From Gammaproteobacteria bacterium (GTDB lineage: Bacteria > Pseudomonadota > Gammaproteobacteria > Steroidobacterales > Steroidobacteraceae), in the NCBI GenBank assembly GCA_021323735.1, contig JAJPKM010000021.1:1-64000 (forward strand): a DNA stretch of 64,000 nt, read 5' to 3'. This document shows, piece after piece, positions 35,714 to 43,489 of the stretch. The position numbers and the translations under genes were made by a program. Under the pieces are notes generated by a model. It was not told where the DNA came from and did no database searches. It worked only from the letters and a program-made list of their open reading frames with translations. How positions within the stretch are numbered: the first letter of the stretch is position 1; each line of letters starts with the position of its first letter.

Positions 35714-36328
35714 TTATCGCGTTGCGACTGCTATGGCGGCACCCGCCATCACCGTTCCCGTGCCGCGGTTTAGCCAGCGGACGGCACGCACACTCTTGAA
35801 GAGACGTCGAGCCCGCATGGCGGCACCCGCATAGATACTCAACACGGTCGTCAAAATGAGGCAAATCGCAGCCGCCACTTCCATGAACGCGGCAAGACTC
35901 ATCTTCGTCAAATCTAGGACCGTAGGCAGAAGGGCTAGAAAAAAGATCATGACCTTGGGATTACCCAGAGTCAGAGTCAGACTGGCGATGAAGAGCCGTG
36001 GCGCGCGCTGCGGCGGTGGAGCCTGGCCTTCAGCAACGACTTCTACCGGCACCATCCACAACCGATAGGCCAGATAGAGCAGATACGCTACGCCGGCATA
36101 TTTTATCACCACGAATAGGGAATGAGCCGTCTGCGCGAGCATCGCCATGCCCGTGGCAGCCAACGTGAACCAGATCAAATCGCCAACTACATAGCCGGCG
36201 ATGAATGCCACGAGGCCCTCGGTGCCTCGGCCGAGTACGCGGGCGAGAATTGCACCGATACCGGGACCGGGTGTTGCCGTCGCGAGAAAGTAGGTCAGAC
36301 AGAATAACGTGAGGCCGTGTAGTGCCAT
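35714..36328 (-). CDS. LysE/RhtB-family amino-acid exporter
   Basis: A 204-residue membrane protein with about six hydrophobic helices. LysE signatures are visible: TATPGPGIGAILARVLGRG near the start, GYVVGDLIWFTLAATG, IKYAGVAYLLYLAYRLW and LTLGNPKVMIFFLALLPT. Such proteins export amino acids or related small molecules by proton exchange. The start ATG at 36328 has GAAGGGA upstream. It follows the isochorismatase-like gene in the same direction by about 100 bases and may belong to the same regulon. Confidence 0.85.
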   Translation of the reverse strand: MALHGLTLFCLTYFLATATPGPGIGAILARVLGRGTEGLVAFIAGYVVGDLIWFTLAATGMAMLAQTAHSLFVVIKYAGVAYLLYLAYRLWMVPVEVVAEGQAPPPQRAPRLFIASLTLTLGNPKVMIFFLALLPTVLDLTKMSLAAFMEVAAAICLILTTVLSIYAGAAMRARRLFKSVRAVRWLNRGTGTVMAGAAIAVATR

Positions 36329-36430
36329 GATTTTCCCTTCAATACTCGCCGGTGCTGGGCGGAGCAACGCCGGCACCGACGCTGACAAAGCCGAATCGGA
36401 CGGCGATGATTCTGCCGCTGCTCATTTTGG

Positions 36431-37000
36431 CTACTTCGCCGCCAGGGCTTGTAGTACCCGTGCAGTGCTCACTACTTCGGCGAATTCGCCGTTCAAGCTG
36501 GCCAGCGCGGTGTCATGCATCAGTTGCGCGGGATAGTACTTCCCATCCGGACCGGATCGGTCGAACGTGGCCGTCGCGTCCGAAACAATAAACGTGTCAA
36601 ACCCCAAATTACCGGCCATGCGGGTGGTCGTGGACACGCAGTGATCGGTTGTCATGCCGACCATGACAAGGGTGGTGGCTCCGATCGCCCGGAGTCGTTG
36701 CTCAAGATCCGTTCCAATAAACGCACTGTTTACGTTCTTGAACAAGACAGGCTCTCCGTCAATCGGCAGAGCCTCCGGTTTGGCGACAATGCCGGAGCTG
36801 TCCGGATTGAACAGGCTGTTAGGTTTGGGATTGCGGTGGTGTACGTGCATCACCTGCCTCTTCGCTTCGCGCCAGCTTGCCAACAACTCGCCGATATTCG
36901 CCTCTGCGGAGAGATTATTTCGTTTCCCCCATTTTGGATTGTCGAATGCCTGCTGCATGTCTATAACGACGAGTAGGGTGTCCTCAGATAGGTAATTCAT
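36431..37000 (-). CDS. Isochorismatase-family cysteine hydrolase
   Basis: A 189-residue enzyme with the catalytic trio of the family: Asp in VVIDMQQAF, Lys in VLFKNVNSAF and Cys in GMTTDHCVSTTTR, with the cis-peptide Val before it. NLGFDTFIVSDATATFDR is another conserved stretch. Members hydrolyse vinyl ethers or amides (nicotinamide, N-carbamoyl compounds). No pathway neighbours identify the substrate here. It lies between DUF1272 upstream and LysE downstream, all on the reverse strand, and opposite a GlxA-type regulator. Confidence 0.87.
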   Translation of the reverse strand: MNYLSEDTLLVVIDMQQAFDNPKWGKRNNLSAEANIGELLASWREAKRQVMHVHHRNPKPNSLFNPDSSGIVAKPEALPIDGEPVLFKNVNSAFIGTDLEQRLRAIGATTLVMVGMTTDHCVSTTTRMAGNLGFDTFIVSDATATFDRSGPDGKYYPAQLMHDTALASLNGEFAEVVSTARVLQALAAK

Positions 37001-37071
37001 TGATGGCTACTCTGTTGCAAGAATTTCATTCGCCCTTGAGAGACTGACTGCCCGTTTCTTCATTATTCCGG

Positions 37072-37380
37072 TCAGCGTTCGTGAGGCGGTATCGCCTGCA
37101 ACTTGGCTGAAAGTGTGACATGCATCGCCTGGTCAACAGGTCGATGCCTGACGTGACTGCTTGCCGGGTCCGCACCCAGGAAATTGTCACCCTTCCAGTT
37201 CGTCGATGGCCGAATCGGTCGCGGCGCAAACCCGCCACCGCAATTCGGGCACACGTCGCGCAGCACTTGGTCCACACAAGCCGCGCAAAATGTGCACTCA
37301 TACGAGCAAATCCGCGCGTCGAGGGAATTCGGCGGCAGCGCCACGTTGCAGTTCTCGCAATTTGGACGAAGCTCGAGCAT
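37072..37380 (-). CDS. DUF1272 cysteine-rich zinc-binding protein
   Basis: A 102-residue protein. The first 60 residues are the DUF1272 core: MLELRPNCENCNVALPP, CSYECTFCAACVDQVL, DVCPNCGGGFAPRP with paired CxxC motifs that bind zinc ions. The remaining 40 residues are basic and less ordered. The family role is unknown. The start at 37380 matches family N-termini; a longer frame is a shadow. It heads the leftward run with the isochorismatase-like gene, facing the GlxA-type regulator across about 90 bases that hold a direct repeat. Confidence 0.85.
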   Translation of the reverse strand: MLELRPNCENCNVALPPNSLDARICSYECTFCAACVDQVLRDVCPNCGGGFAPRPIRPSTNWKGDNFLGADPASSHVRHRPVDQAMHVTLSAKLQAIPPHER

Positions 37381-37408
37381 TGGGATCGACTCCTCTTGAC
37401 GGCGTAAG

Positions 37409-37454
37409 TATCCCTCGTTAGCCTGATGTCGTAAATGTCCTATATCCCTCGTTA
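37409..37454. promoter_or_regulatory. 12-base direct repeats in a divergent promoter (candidate operator)
   Basis: TATCCCTCGTTA occurs exactly at 37409-37420 and 37443-37454, 34 bases apart start to start, between the DUF1272 start and the GlxA-type regulator start. AraC-type activators often bind directly repeated half sites in such divergent promoters. Assigning it to this regulator is inference. Confidence 0.55.
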
Positions 37455-37468
37455 ATAGCCATATAGCC

Positions 37469-38473
37469 ATGATCCGCACGATCGAGTTTTTGATCTTTCC
37501 GGACTTCAACATTCTGGATTTGACCGGACCCATGGCAGTATTCGAATCGGGACAAGCTCTGTCGCGCTCGCGGCCTTATGTTTTGAAGGTGTTGTCCGAG
37601 GAGGGTGGACTCGTGTCCAGTTCCTGCGGACTGACCGTCGCTACTCAACCGCTCGGCCGTAGTGCATGCGACACGATTGTGGTCGTCGGCGGCCGGGGAA
37701 CGGCGGCTGCAACACGACGGCATGCTTTGGTTCAATACATACGGCGGATATCTCGACGGGCGCGTCGAGTATGCAGCGTATGTACTGGCGCGTTCTTGAT
37801 TGCCAAAGCAGGTCTGCTGGATGGCCGCAAGGCGACCACTCACTGGCAATCGGCCGGAGAGTTGCGGCGCTCGTTCCCCAAAATCAGGATGGACAGCGAC
37901 CAGATTTACGTGAAGGACGGAAACATCTACACCTCCGGCGGTGTAACCGCCGGAATTGACCTCGCGCTCACGCTCGTCGAGGAGGACCTCGGCGTCACTG
38001 TAGCGCAAGCTGTGGCGCGAGACCTGCTCGTCTATCACCGTCGCGCGGGCGCACAGGCTCAATTCTCCTCTCTCTTGGAACTTGGCCCCACGTCTGATCG
38101 AATTCGGCGCGCGCTTCACTATGCTAGGGAGCATCTGCGAGAAACACTGTCCTTAGATGTCCTGGCCGCGGCGGCACGAATCGGACCTCGGCAATTCAGC
38201 CGACAGTTTGTTCGTGAAACTGGTGAGACTCCCGCGAAGGCGATCGAACGACTACGCGCAGAGGAAGCGAGAATCCGAGTGTCCGGTTCGTCTGATCCGA
38301 TCGAAGCCGTAGCGCGACATGTGGGATTCTCTGATCCCGAGCGAATGAGACGGGCATTTTTGCGCCTATTCGGTCAACCGCCACAGGCAATTCGCCGGCT
38401 AGCCAGGCGGTCAAGTCTCCAAAACATTCAAACATCAGCGGTCACGCGCCCTGGGCGCGTCGGAGAGTCATGA
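37469..38473 (+). CDS. GlxA-type AraC-family transcriptional regulator
   Basis: A 334-residue protein. Residues 1-190 are a DJ-1/PfpI-like glutamine-amidotransferase fold used as a sensing domain (EFLIFPDFNILDLTGPMAVFE, VVVGGRGT, CSVCTGAFLIAKAGLLDGRK, ATTHW, TSGGVTAGIDLAL). Residues about 225-320 form the two AraC helix-turn-helix motifs (LDVLAAAARIGPRQFSRQFV and IEAVARHVGFSDPERMRRAF). It binds DNA, probably responding to a small molecule. Divergent from DUF1272 and its followers, the likely targets. The start is at 37469. Confidence 0.9.
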   Translation: MIRTIEFLIFPDFNILDLTGPMAVFESGQALSRSRPYVLKVLSEEGGLVSSSCGLTVATQPLGRSACDTIVVVGGRGTAAATRRHALVQYIRRISRRARRVCSVCTGAFLIAKAGLLDGRKATTHWQSAGELRRSFPKIRMDSDQIYVKDGNIYTSGGVTAGIDLALTLVEEDLGVTVAQAVARDLLVYHRRAGAQAQFSSLLELGPTSDRIRRALHYAREHLRETLSLDVLAAAARIGPRQFSRQFVRETGETPAKAIERLRAEEARIRVSGSSDPIEAVARHVGFSDPERMRRAFLRLFGQPPQAIRRLARRSSLQNIQTSAVTRPGRVGES

Positions 38474-38567
38474 GGACACCCCGCGCGACCCTTACTGCGG
38501 CGGACAAACTAAGAATCCAGCAGACGGAATTGCCGAAGTTGTGATCGCGGTTTGGTGAGACAAGGCT

Positions 38568-39101
38568 TCACGCCGTCCGGCGAAGTTGGAACGTTGTATC
38601 CGGTCGCCACGTAACTCCGTCGTCACCAAGAAGGTAGGCGCGCCAAACAAAGGAACATTCGGTGATTTGGGAAAAGACCCATTTTTCAGGGCGCTCGGCG
38701 TCCAGGCAGAATTGCACGATATCGTCACCGACCCGGCGACCAATCAAATCGATCCTCTTACCAGCCACTGGGTTCAGCCATACGGCCCGCCATGCTTCGA
38801 TGTCCGAATGAAACACACGAAGCGTGGTGCCATAGGTCTGTCGCTTCAAGGTCGATCCTTCGCGCTGCGCTCGGGGTGGCGCAATCCACGTGTCCTGGAC
38901 CGCTCGCCCTTGCAACACCCAGCCGAAATGAACCTCCATGGTGCCAGTCTCTTCAGACCCATCCGTATCCCAGTCACGGTACTCGCCAGCCCAACTTCCA
39001 ATGAGTCGGCCGAATGTGTCAGCGTGCGCGCCGAGACTCGGATGCGACGAGGCCGCCAATAGAGTGTCGGCGAGACCTGAATAGTGCAGAGGTGTGGTCA
39101 T
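38568..39101 (-). CDS. Conserved hypothetical protein (DUF1579-like fold)
   Basis: A 177-residue protein. It reads GRLIGSWAGEYRDWDTDGSE, TMEVHFGWVLQGRAVQDTWI, TLRVFHSDIEAWRAVWLNPVAGK: an antiparallel barrel-type pattern similar to DUF1579-like or lipocalin-like proteins. The function is unknown. The start ATG at 39101 has GGGAG about 7 bases upstream; the frame reaches 39257 but that part lacks structure and overlaps the AraC gene region. It is divergent from the AraC regulator, a common pairing. Confidence 0.6.
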   Translation of the reverse strand: MTTPLHYSGLADTLLAASSHPSLGAHADTFGRLIGSWAGEYRDWDTDGSEETGTMEVHFGWVLQGRAVQDTWIAPPRAQREGSTLKRQTYGTTLRVFHSDIEAWRAVWLNPVAGKRIDLIGRRVGDDIVQFCLDAERPEKWVFSQITECSFVWRAYLLGDDGVTWRPDTTFQLRRTA

Positions 39102-39268
39102 CGTAGGCTCCCGAATGACGAAAATTCGAGTCCCAGCGCCGGCGACTACAACCGAGGCAAGGACTGCTTTTGCAAAGAACGGCCCTGAAGATCTGGCGTA
39201 ATGACGTATCGGTGTTTCTGGCATGATGTCGGTATTCCCTCGACATTCGCTTGGCAAAAATTGCTCAC

Positions 39269-40153
39269 ATGGCCCCTTCCAATCCTGTCTTAACAGCGCT
39301 GCGGATCAAGTCGAAGTACGGTGCGGCGGGAACTGCCACCAGGCGCCGCATCGCCTCTGGCAGAGGCTGGGCGGTTCATGATGTGGTCTGCAGCTCCGGC
39401 CCGGCAGATCGGCCTTTTGAAGAGCGTCACGACTGGGTGTCGGTGGCGGTGGTGTTATCCGGCACCTTCACCTACAAGAATGAATTCGGGCGCTCACTGT
39501 TGACCCCCGGCGCCTTATTGCTGGGCGGTGCGGGAGGATGCTTCACGTGCGGTCATGACCACGACGAAGGCGATCGTTGCTTGTCATTTCACTTCGAGCC
39601 CGCGTATTTCGAAGATATTGCCGCCGCGGCCGGTGCACGCACGATGGGTTTCATGTCCGCTAGTCAGCCGGCACGGCGAAACCTTGCGCCGCTGGTAGCT
39701 CGATCCCTGGTTGCGGCGAACAGAACTGTTTCGGCAGCATCTCCTGGCGCATTGGAAACGTTGGCGATTGATCTCGCTGAAGCTGCTATGTTGACGCAAC
39801 GCGACTTCCGACGGCCAGCAATCTCGTCACAGGATGAGCGGCGAGTTGTCGCCGTCGTACGGCACGTAGAGCGTGAGTTTAGCGAGCCTTGCGCGTTGAG
39901 TGATCTGGCGCGTCTCGCCGGACTGAGTCCGTACCACTTCTTACGAATATTCCGCAGTGTTGCCGGCCTTACACCGCATCAATATCTGCTGCGAACGCGA
40001 TTGCGCAGCGCTGCCTCGGAGCTAGTGACAACTGATGCGTCCGTTACTAATATCGCTCTGGCGGCCGGATTCGGTGATCTTTCAAACTTCACCCGGAGTT
40101 TCCGCTCCGAGTATGGCTTATCCCCCTCCAGCTATCGGGCGTCCGCTTCTTAA
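39269..40153 (+). CDS. AraC-family transcriptional regulator
   Basis: A 294-residue regulator. The N-terminal half is a cupin-like ligand domain (HDWVSVAVVLSGTFTYKN, LTPGALLLGGAGGCFTCGH, CLSFHFEPAYFEDI). The C-terminal part has two helix-turn-helix motifs, CALSDLARLAGLSPYHFLRIF and VTNIALAAGFGDLSNFTRSFR, followed by the typical YGLSPSSYR end. The ATG at 39269 is chosen; a TTG at 39251 is also in frame. Divergent from the DUF1579-like gene. It is the last gene before the dif site. Confidence 0.88.
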   Translation: MAPSNPVLTALRIKSKYGAAGTATRRRIASGRGWAVHDVVCSSGPADRPFEERHDWVSVAVVLSGTFTYKNEFGRSLLTPGALLLGGAGGCFTCGHDHDEGDRCLSFHFEPAYFEDIAAAAGARTMGFMSASQPARRNLAPLVARSLVAANRTVSAASPGALETLAIDLAEAAMLTQRDFRRPAISSQDERRVVAVVRHVEREFSEPCALSDLARLAGLSPYHFLRIFRSVAGLTPHQYLLRTRLRSAASELVTTDASVTNIALAAGFGDLSNFTRSFRSEYGLSPSSYRASAS

Positions 40154-40271
40154 AATGACGTCCGCGCCTCCGGTACGGCGAGACCAACTCAGATTGAGTG
40201 TGCCAGGATTGTGTTACCGCGAGCTTCTCGCGGGCCAACGTAGGCCGAAAAATGCGCCGTAGAATCTTCAT

Positions 40272-40299
40272 ACTTCGCATAATGTATATTATGTTAAAT
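40272..40299 (+). other. dif site, XerCD chromosome-dimer resolution site
   Basis: A 28-base site in the gap between two convergent genes. The XerC arm is ACTTCGCATAA (40272-40282), the central hexamer is TGTATA (40283-40288) and the XerD arm is TTATGTTAAAT (40289-40299). The central hexamer, XerD arm and most of the XerC arm are identical to the E. coli dif site as I recall it; the four differences all lie in the outer XerC arm. It also fits the degenerate form seen across beta- and gammaproteobacteria. Such sites lie at the replication terminus and are used by XerC/XerD under FtsK control. Confidence 0.93.
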
Positions 40300-40306
40300 T
40301 AAATGA

Positions 40307-40317
40307 TATGCGAATAC
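40307..40317 (-). repeat. Inverted XerC-arm-like half site beside dif
   Basis: TATGCGAATAC on the + strand is, on the reverse strand, GTATTCGCATA, matching the TTCGCATA of the dif XerC arm (40274-40281) as an 8-base perfect inverted repeat. It may be an accessory site, a remnant of an integrated element, or chance. Confidence 0.4.
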
Positions 40318-40339
40318 TATAGGGACCAACAGAGGCGAT

Positions 40340-40768
40340 TCAGACCTCGAGGACCTTGACGTGCCCTTCCCGTCCGTAGGCGATAATTTTCGCGTCATGT
40401 GTGGCGAGTCTGGCACGATGGCTACGTGCCGTGGCGATGAGAAAGCGATCTGCGGGATCGCCGTGAATTTCACCGGGCAGGTAGACACTGTCTATTGCGG
40501 TAGCCGGTCGCGTGAGACCGACGAGTCGGATCTCGGGACGACTCAACGCGAGAGCAACCCAATCGCTCAAGGGTAACGGCAAAACAACCCGTTCTCGGGC
40601 CACGAGCATAGCCAGTTCCCATATCGAGACAATGGAAACCATCAGGCCATTGGTCTTGCCGGCATCTTCGAGCTGCTGAAGAACGCTAGGGGAAATTCTC
40701 TTTGTCGTTCCCAGCAAAAGCCACAGCCACACGTGAGTATCGAGCAGCACGCGCTCCGGGCGAGTCAT
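40340..40768 (-). CDS. vapC: PIN-domain toxin (VapC-like)
   Basis: A 142-residue PIN-domain ribonuclease. Acidic active-site residues are visible: Asp10 in LLDTHVWLW, Glu in SIWELAM (about residue 51), Asp in GDPADRFLIATA, and the last acidic pair in THDAKIIAY. These bind a metal ion to cut RNA. Its start overlaps the antitoxin stop by 4 bases, typical of toxin-antitoxin pairs. It is the first gene on the far side of dif. Confidence 0.9.
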   Translation of the reverse strand: MTRPERVLLDTHVWLWLLLGTTKRISPSVLQQLEDAGKTNGLMVSIVSIWELAMLVARERVVLPLPLSDWVALALSRPEIRLVGLTRPATAIDSVYLPGEIHGDPADRFLIATARSHRARLATHDAKIIAYGREGHVKVLEV

Positions 40769-41100
40769 TTGCGCTTGCGGGCTGGAGGCGGACCACTTGC
40801 GTGCGACGCAGACGTGGACGGCTCGAGATCGGCGTAGAGATCATCCTCTTCCCCGGTCAAAGCGGACCATTCAAGGGCGGGCATGTTGACGACATCACCG
40901 CGAATTTCCGCGGTCCCAGTCATATAGCCAAAAAGTCGTGCACGTGGTTCCGGCTCGTCCGGTGGGACCAGCTTGGCCACCGGCTTGCCACGCTTGGTGA
41001 TCACGATTGGCTCGCGGCTACGGGACACTTTATCCATGAGTTGGAGGCATTTTGCCTTGAATTCGCCGGCAGGTATTTCCATCGTAGTGTCCATGGTCAT
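40765..41100 (-). CDS. Phd/YefM-type antitoxin
   Basis: A 111-residue antitoxin. The N-terminal Phd/YefM DNA-binding fold reads EIPAGEFKAKCLQLMDKVSRS and PIVITKRGKPVAKLVP. A C-terminal tail of about 60 residues (LFGYMTGTAEIRGDV..., basic RKRK end) would bind and neutralise the toxin. Several ATGs are possible at the N-terminus (41100, 41094, 41082). The upstream region has the repeats ATGACTATGA and ATGACCATGG, possible operator half sites that overlap the start. Confidence 0.88.
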   Translation of the reverse strand: MTMDTTMEIPAGEFKAKCLQLMDKVSRSREPIVITKRGKPVAKLVPPDEPEPRARLFGYMTGTAEIRGDVVNMPALEWSALTGEEDDLYADLEPSTSASHASGPPPARKRK

Positions 41101-41311
41101 GAAATCATAGTCATGGTGGCATAGATCGGCGCCAATCGCAATCCTTTCCCATGATTCCGCATTGGGCGGCGAGAAGAGCCCATTGAATCAACGATGTCGA
41201 TGGTTTCTTGGCATTGTCCTACAAGAATTTCCCTAGGCGGAACCCCATGAGGCTCCCCTCACCCGCTGCAGCGCTCCCGCCGGCAAAGCCAATCCAGCAT
41301 GGCTCCGTGGT

Positions 41312-42784
41312 TCATGGGTTGGCAACCGGCTGTCCCGGAGGCTTTTGCACGAGGAACACGCAGCCTACGGAGATGAGCGAGATGAAGGCGCCGCACAGAA
41401 AGCCGCCACGGACGCCGCCCGACAGCGCGTCTAAAGGAGCAAGACCGTGTGCGGTCAAGGTCGTCGCTCGCGCCGACATCAATGCCACGAATAGCGCAAC
41501 TCCAGCCGCGCCGGCGACCTGCTGAATAGTGCCGATGACCGCGCTGCCGTGCGAGTACAGGTTTGGCTTCACTGACGACAGGCTGACGGTAAACAGCGGT
41601 GTAAACAGAAGAGCAAAGCCGACACTCATCACCACATGGCCGGCGAGGATATAGCTCACAGGTGTGTGCGGACCCAGCAAGGTCATCGCCCACAGCACGG
41701 CACTCACGACGATGACGCCGGGGACCAACAGCCTGGTCGGACCCACCCTGTCATATAAACGTCCGACATGAGGGCCAAGCAAACCCATCAGCAGCCCCCC
41801 GGGCAGCAGCAACAGTCCGGTTTGAAGGGTACTGAGCGTGAGCACATTCTGCAGGTAGATGGGCAGCAGGATGATGGTACCGAACAGCGCCATCATCAGA
41901 CTCGCCATGAGCACCACCGACACGGTGAAGTTACGCGAGTTGAAGGTCCGCAGGTCGAGCAGTGGATGGCCGGTCGTCTGAAGCGATATCTGCCGGAAGA
42001 TGAATACCGCCAAAAACGCCGCGCCGACCGCGCTCCAGATTCCGGCGGCGAACGCTCCCGGCTCCGCGGAGACACCCACATGGCTGAGTCCATATACGAT
42101 GCCGCCGAACGCCATCCCCGAGAGAACTACCGAGACCCCATCAATCGGCGCTTGGTGCGGGGTCGTCACATTCTGGATGCGGTGGGCACCGAGTGCCAGT
42201 GCGCCGAGCGAGATGGGCAGCACCAGGATGAACATCCAACGCCAACTCAGATAGTTGAGAATGATTCCCGAAAGGGTTGGGCCGACGGCGGGCGCCACCG
42301 AGATGACGGTGGAAATAAAACCCATGGTCTTGCCGCGGGTTTCCGCAGGTGCCAGCGTCATGACGGTGGTCATCAGCAGCGGCATCATGATCGCAGTCCC
42401 TGATGCTTGAATGACGCGTGCGAGGATCAGCACCTCGAGATTGGAGGCCATCGTGGCGATCAGGGTGCCCAGGGTGAACAACGACATCGCCAAGACAAAC
42501 ACCGGTCGTGTGTTCATCCTTTGCAGCAAGAAGCCGGTAACCGGAATGACCACCGACACGGTGAGTAGAAATGCCGTGGTCAACCACTGCACCGCGCCGG
42601 CCGTGACGTTGAAGTCGCGCATGAGCCTCGGGATGGCCACGGCCATGAGCGTCTCGTTGAGAATGACCACGAAAGTGGCGACCAGGAGAAGATTGATGAC
42701 GAGTCGGTTGCGTCCCGTGGTATCGGCAGCCATTGGGCCGGCGATGTTATCCAAGCTGGCGGCACTCGCTGAATGGTCGGTCAC
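41312..42784 (-). CDS. MFS drug exporter, DHA2 family
   Basis: A transporter of about 490 residues with 14 predicted helices, distinct from the one at 18680. Motifs: VVILNETLMAVAIPRLM in helix 1, LLQRMNTRPVFVLAM near motif A, RVIQASGTAIMMPLLMTTVM, SVAPAVGPTLSGIILNYLSWRWMF and LLPGGLLMGLLGPHVGRLYDRVG. It is an LmrB/EmrB-like proton antiporter for drugs. The start is uncertain: GTG at 42784 has AGG 6 bases upstream; GTG at 42796 and ATG at 42733 are in frame. It has no regulator next to it, unlike most DHA2 pumps. Confidence 0.88.
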   Translation of the reverse strand: MTDHSASAASLDNIAGPMAADTTGRNRLVINLLLVATFVVILNETLMAVAIPRLMRDFNVTAGAVQWLTTAFLLTVSVVIPVTGFLLQRMNTRPVFVLAMSLFTLGTLIATMASNLEVLILARVIQASGTAIMMPLLMTTVMTLAPAETRGKTMGFISTVISVAPAVGPTLSGIILNYLSWRWMFILVLPISLGALALGAHRIQNVTTPHQAPIDGVSVVLSGMAFGGIVYGLSHVGVSAEPGAFAAGIWSAVGAAFLAVFIFRQISLQTTGHPLLDLRTFNSRNFTVSVVLMASLMMALFGTIILLPIYLQNVLTLSTLQTGLLLLPGGLLMGLLGPHVGRLYDRVGPTRLLVPGVIVVSAVLWAMTLLGPHTPVSYILAGHVVMSVGFALLFTPLFTVSLSSVKPNLYSHGSAVIGTIQQVAGAAGVALFVALMSARATTLTAHGLAPLDALSGGVRGGFLCGAFISLISVGCVFLVQKPPGQPVANP

Positions 42785-42879
42785 GTATACCTGCACGGCT
42801 GTTGATGAGCACCCGGAAACCGCAGGCGCATGAAATCGTCGGTATCCCGAGTACCGATCCTCGAAGGGACGAGAGCGGT

Positions 42880-43254
42880 CTAGATATCTAAAGGTACTTT
42901 CGACTTCTTGACGCGGATCGATACGGGCGGTCTTTGAGTTCCATCGGCGGGGCTTCGGTGAGTTGCTTCGGCCGAGCTTCGATGAAATCCCTCTGCGGGG
43001 TTTCTTCGATGGCTTCCCTCGACGGGGCTTCGGTGGGCTGCCTCGACCGAGCTTCGATGACTGCCCTCGGCTGGACTTCGATTGCCCGCCTCCTCCGCTT
43101 GGATGCGCGCGTAGATTTCTTCGCGGTGAACGGCAACATCCTTCGGCTCGTCAATACCAACCCGAACCTGCGCTCCGCTCACGCCGAGTACGGTGACATT
43201 GATCTCATTTCCGATGGTAATGGTTTCGCCGACGCGACGGGTGAGTATCAGCAC
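42880..43254 (-). CDS. csrA: CsrA-family RNA-binding regulator with repeat tail
   Basis: A 124-residue protein starting with GTG at 43254 after a GGGGGA site. Residues 1-52 are a full CsrA domain ([40 protein letters not shown]), including the RNA-contacting Arg44. CsrA binds GGA motifs in mRNA leaders and controls translation. Ordinary CsrA ends at about 60-70 residues; here a further 70 follow, built of octapeptide repeats such as [32 protein letters not shown], then a basic end (VSIRVKKSK). The tail is hydrophilic and likely disordered. A second, standard csrA may exist elsewhere in the genome. Confidence 0.88.
   Translation of the reverse strand: MLILTRRVGETITIGNEINVTVLGVSGAQVRVGIDEPKDVAVHREEIYARIQAEEAGNRSPAEGSHRSSVEAAHRSPVEGSHRRNPAEGFHRSSAEATHRSPADGTQRPPVSIRVKKSKVPLDI
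42931..43080 (-). repeat. 24-base tandem repeats inside csrA
   Basis: About six diverged units of 24 bases encode the HRS(P/S)xE(G/A)x octapeptides; one unit is lengthened by one codon. On the + strand the unit is recognisable as variants of GGCTTCGGTGG and GAGCTTCGATGA. Confidence 0.75.
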
Positions 43255-43489
43255 GTAATTCCCCCAACTTTCCAAAAGTACAGTACAAACGCCAGAAAAT
43301 GGGGCTTGCCTGCCAATTGTAATCCATTGTGCACCGTCTGTGTCTTCGGCTCGCAGACCGTTCCGTGTACTCTCGCGTCGCAGCACGGACGGCCCCGGCC
43401 CCGTGCAGCGATCTGCCAAAATCATGCCTGGAGGATAGACTCGGGTCTAGCTGACGTCGGTATTCCCCGCTGAGCCCCTAGGAGCGAAC

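Noticed and set aside
40279-40294. AT-rich hairpin as a transcription terminator for araC or vapC
   Set aside because: The same bases form the inner part of the dif site, and no T-run follows; dif explains it better.
42916-43090. Repetitive + strand sequence as a CRISPR-like array
   Set aside because: The 24-base units are contiguous, without spacers, and are explained by the csrA repeat codons.
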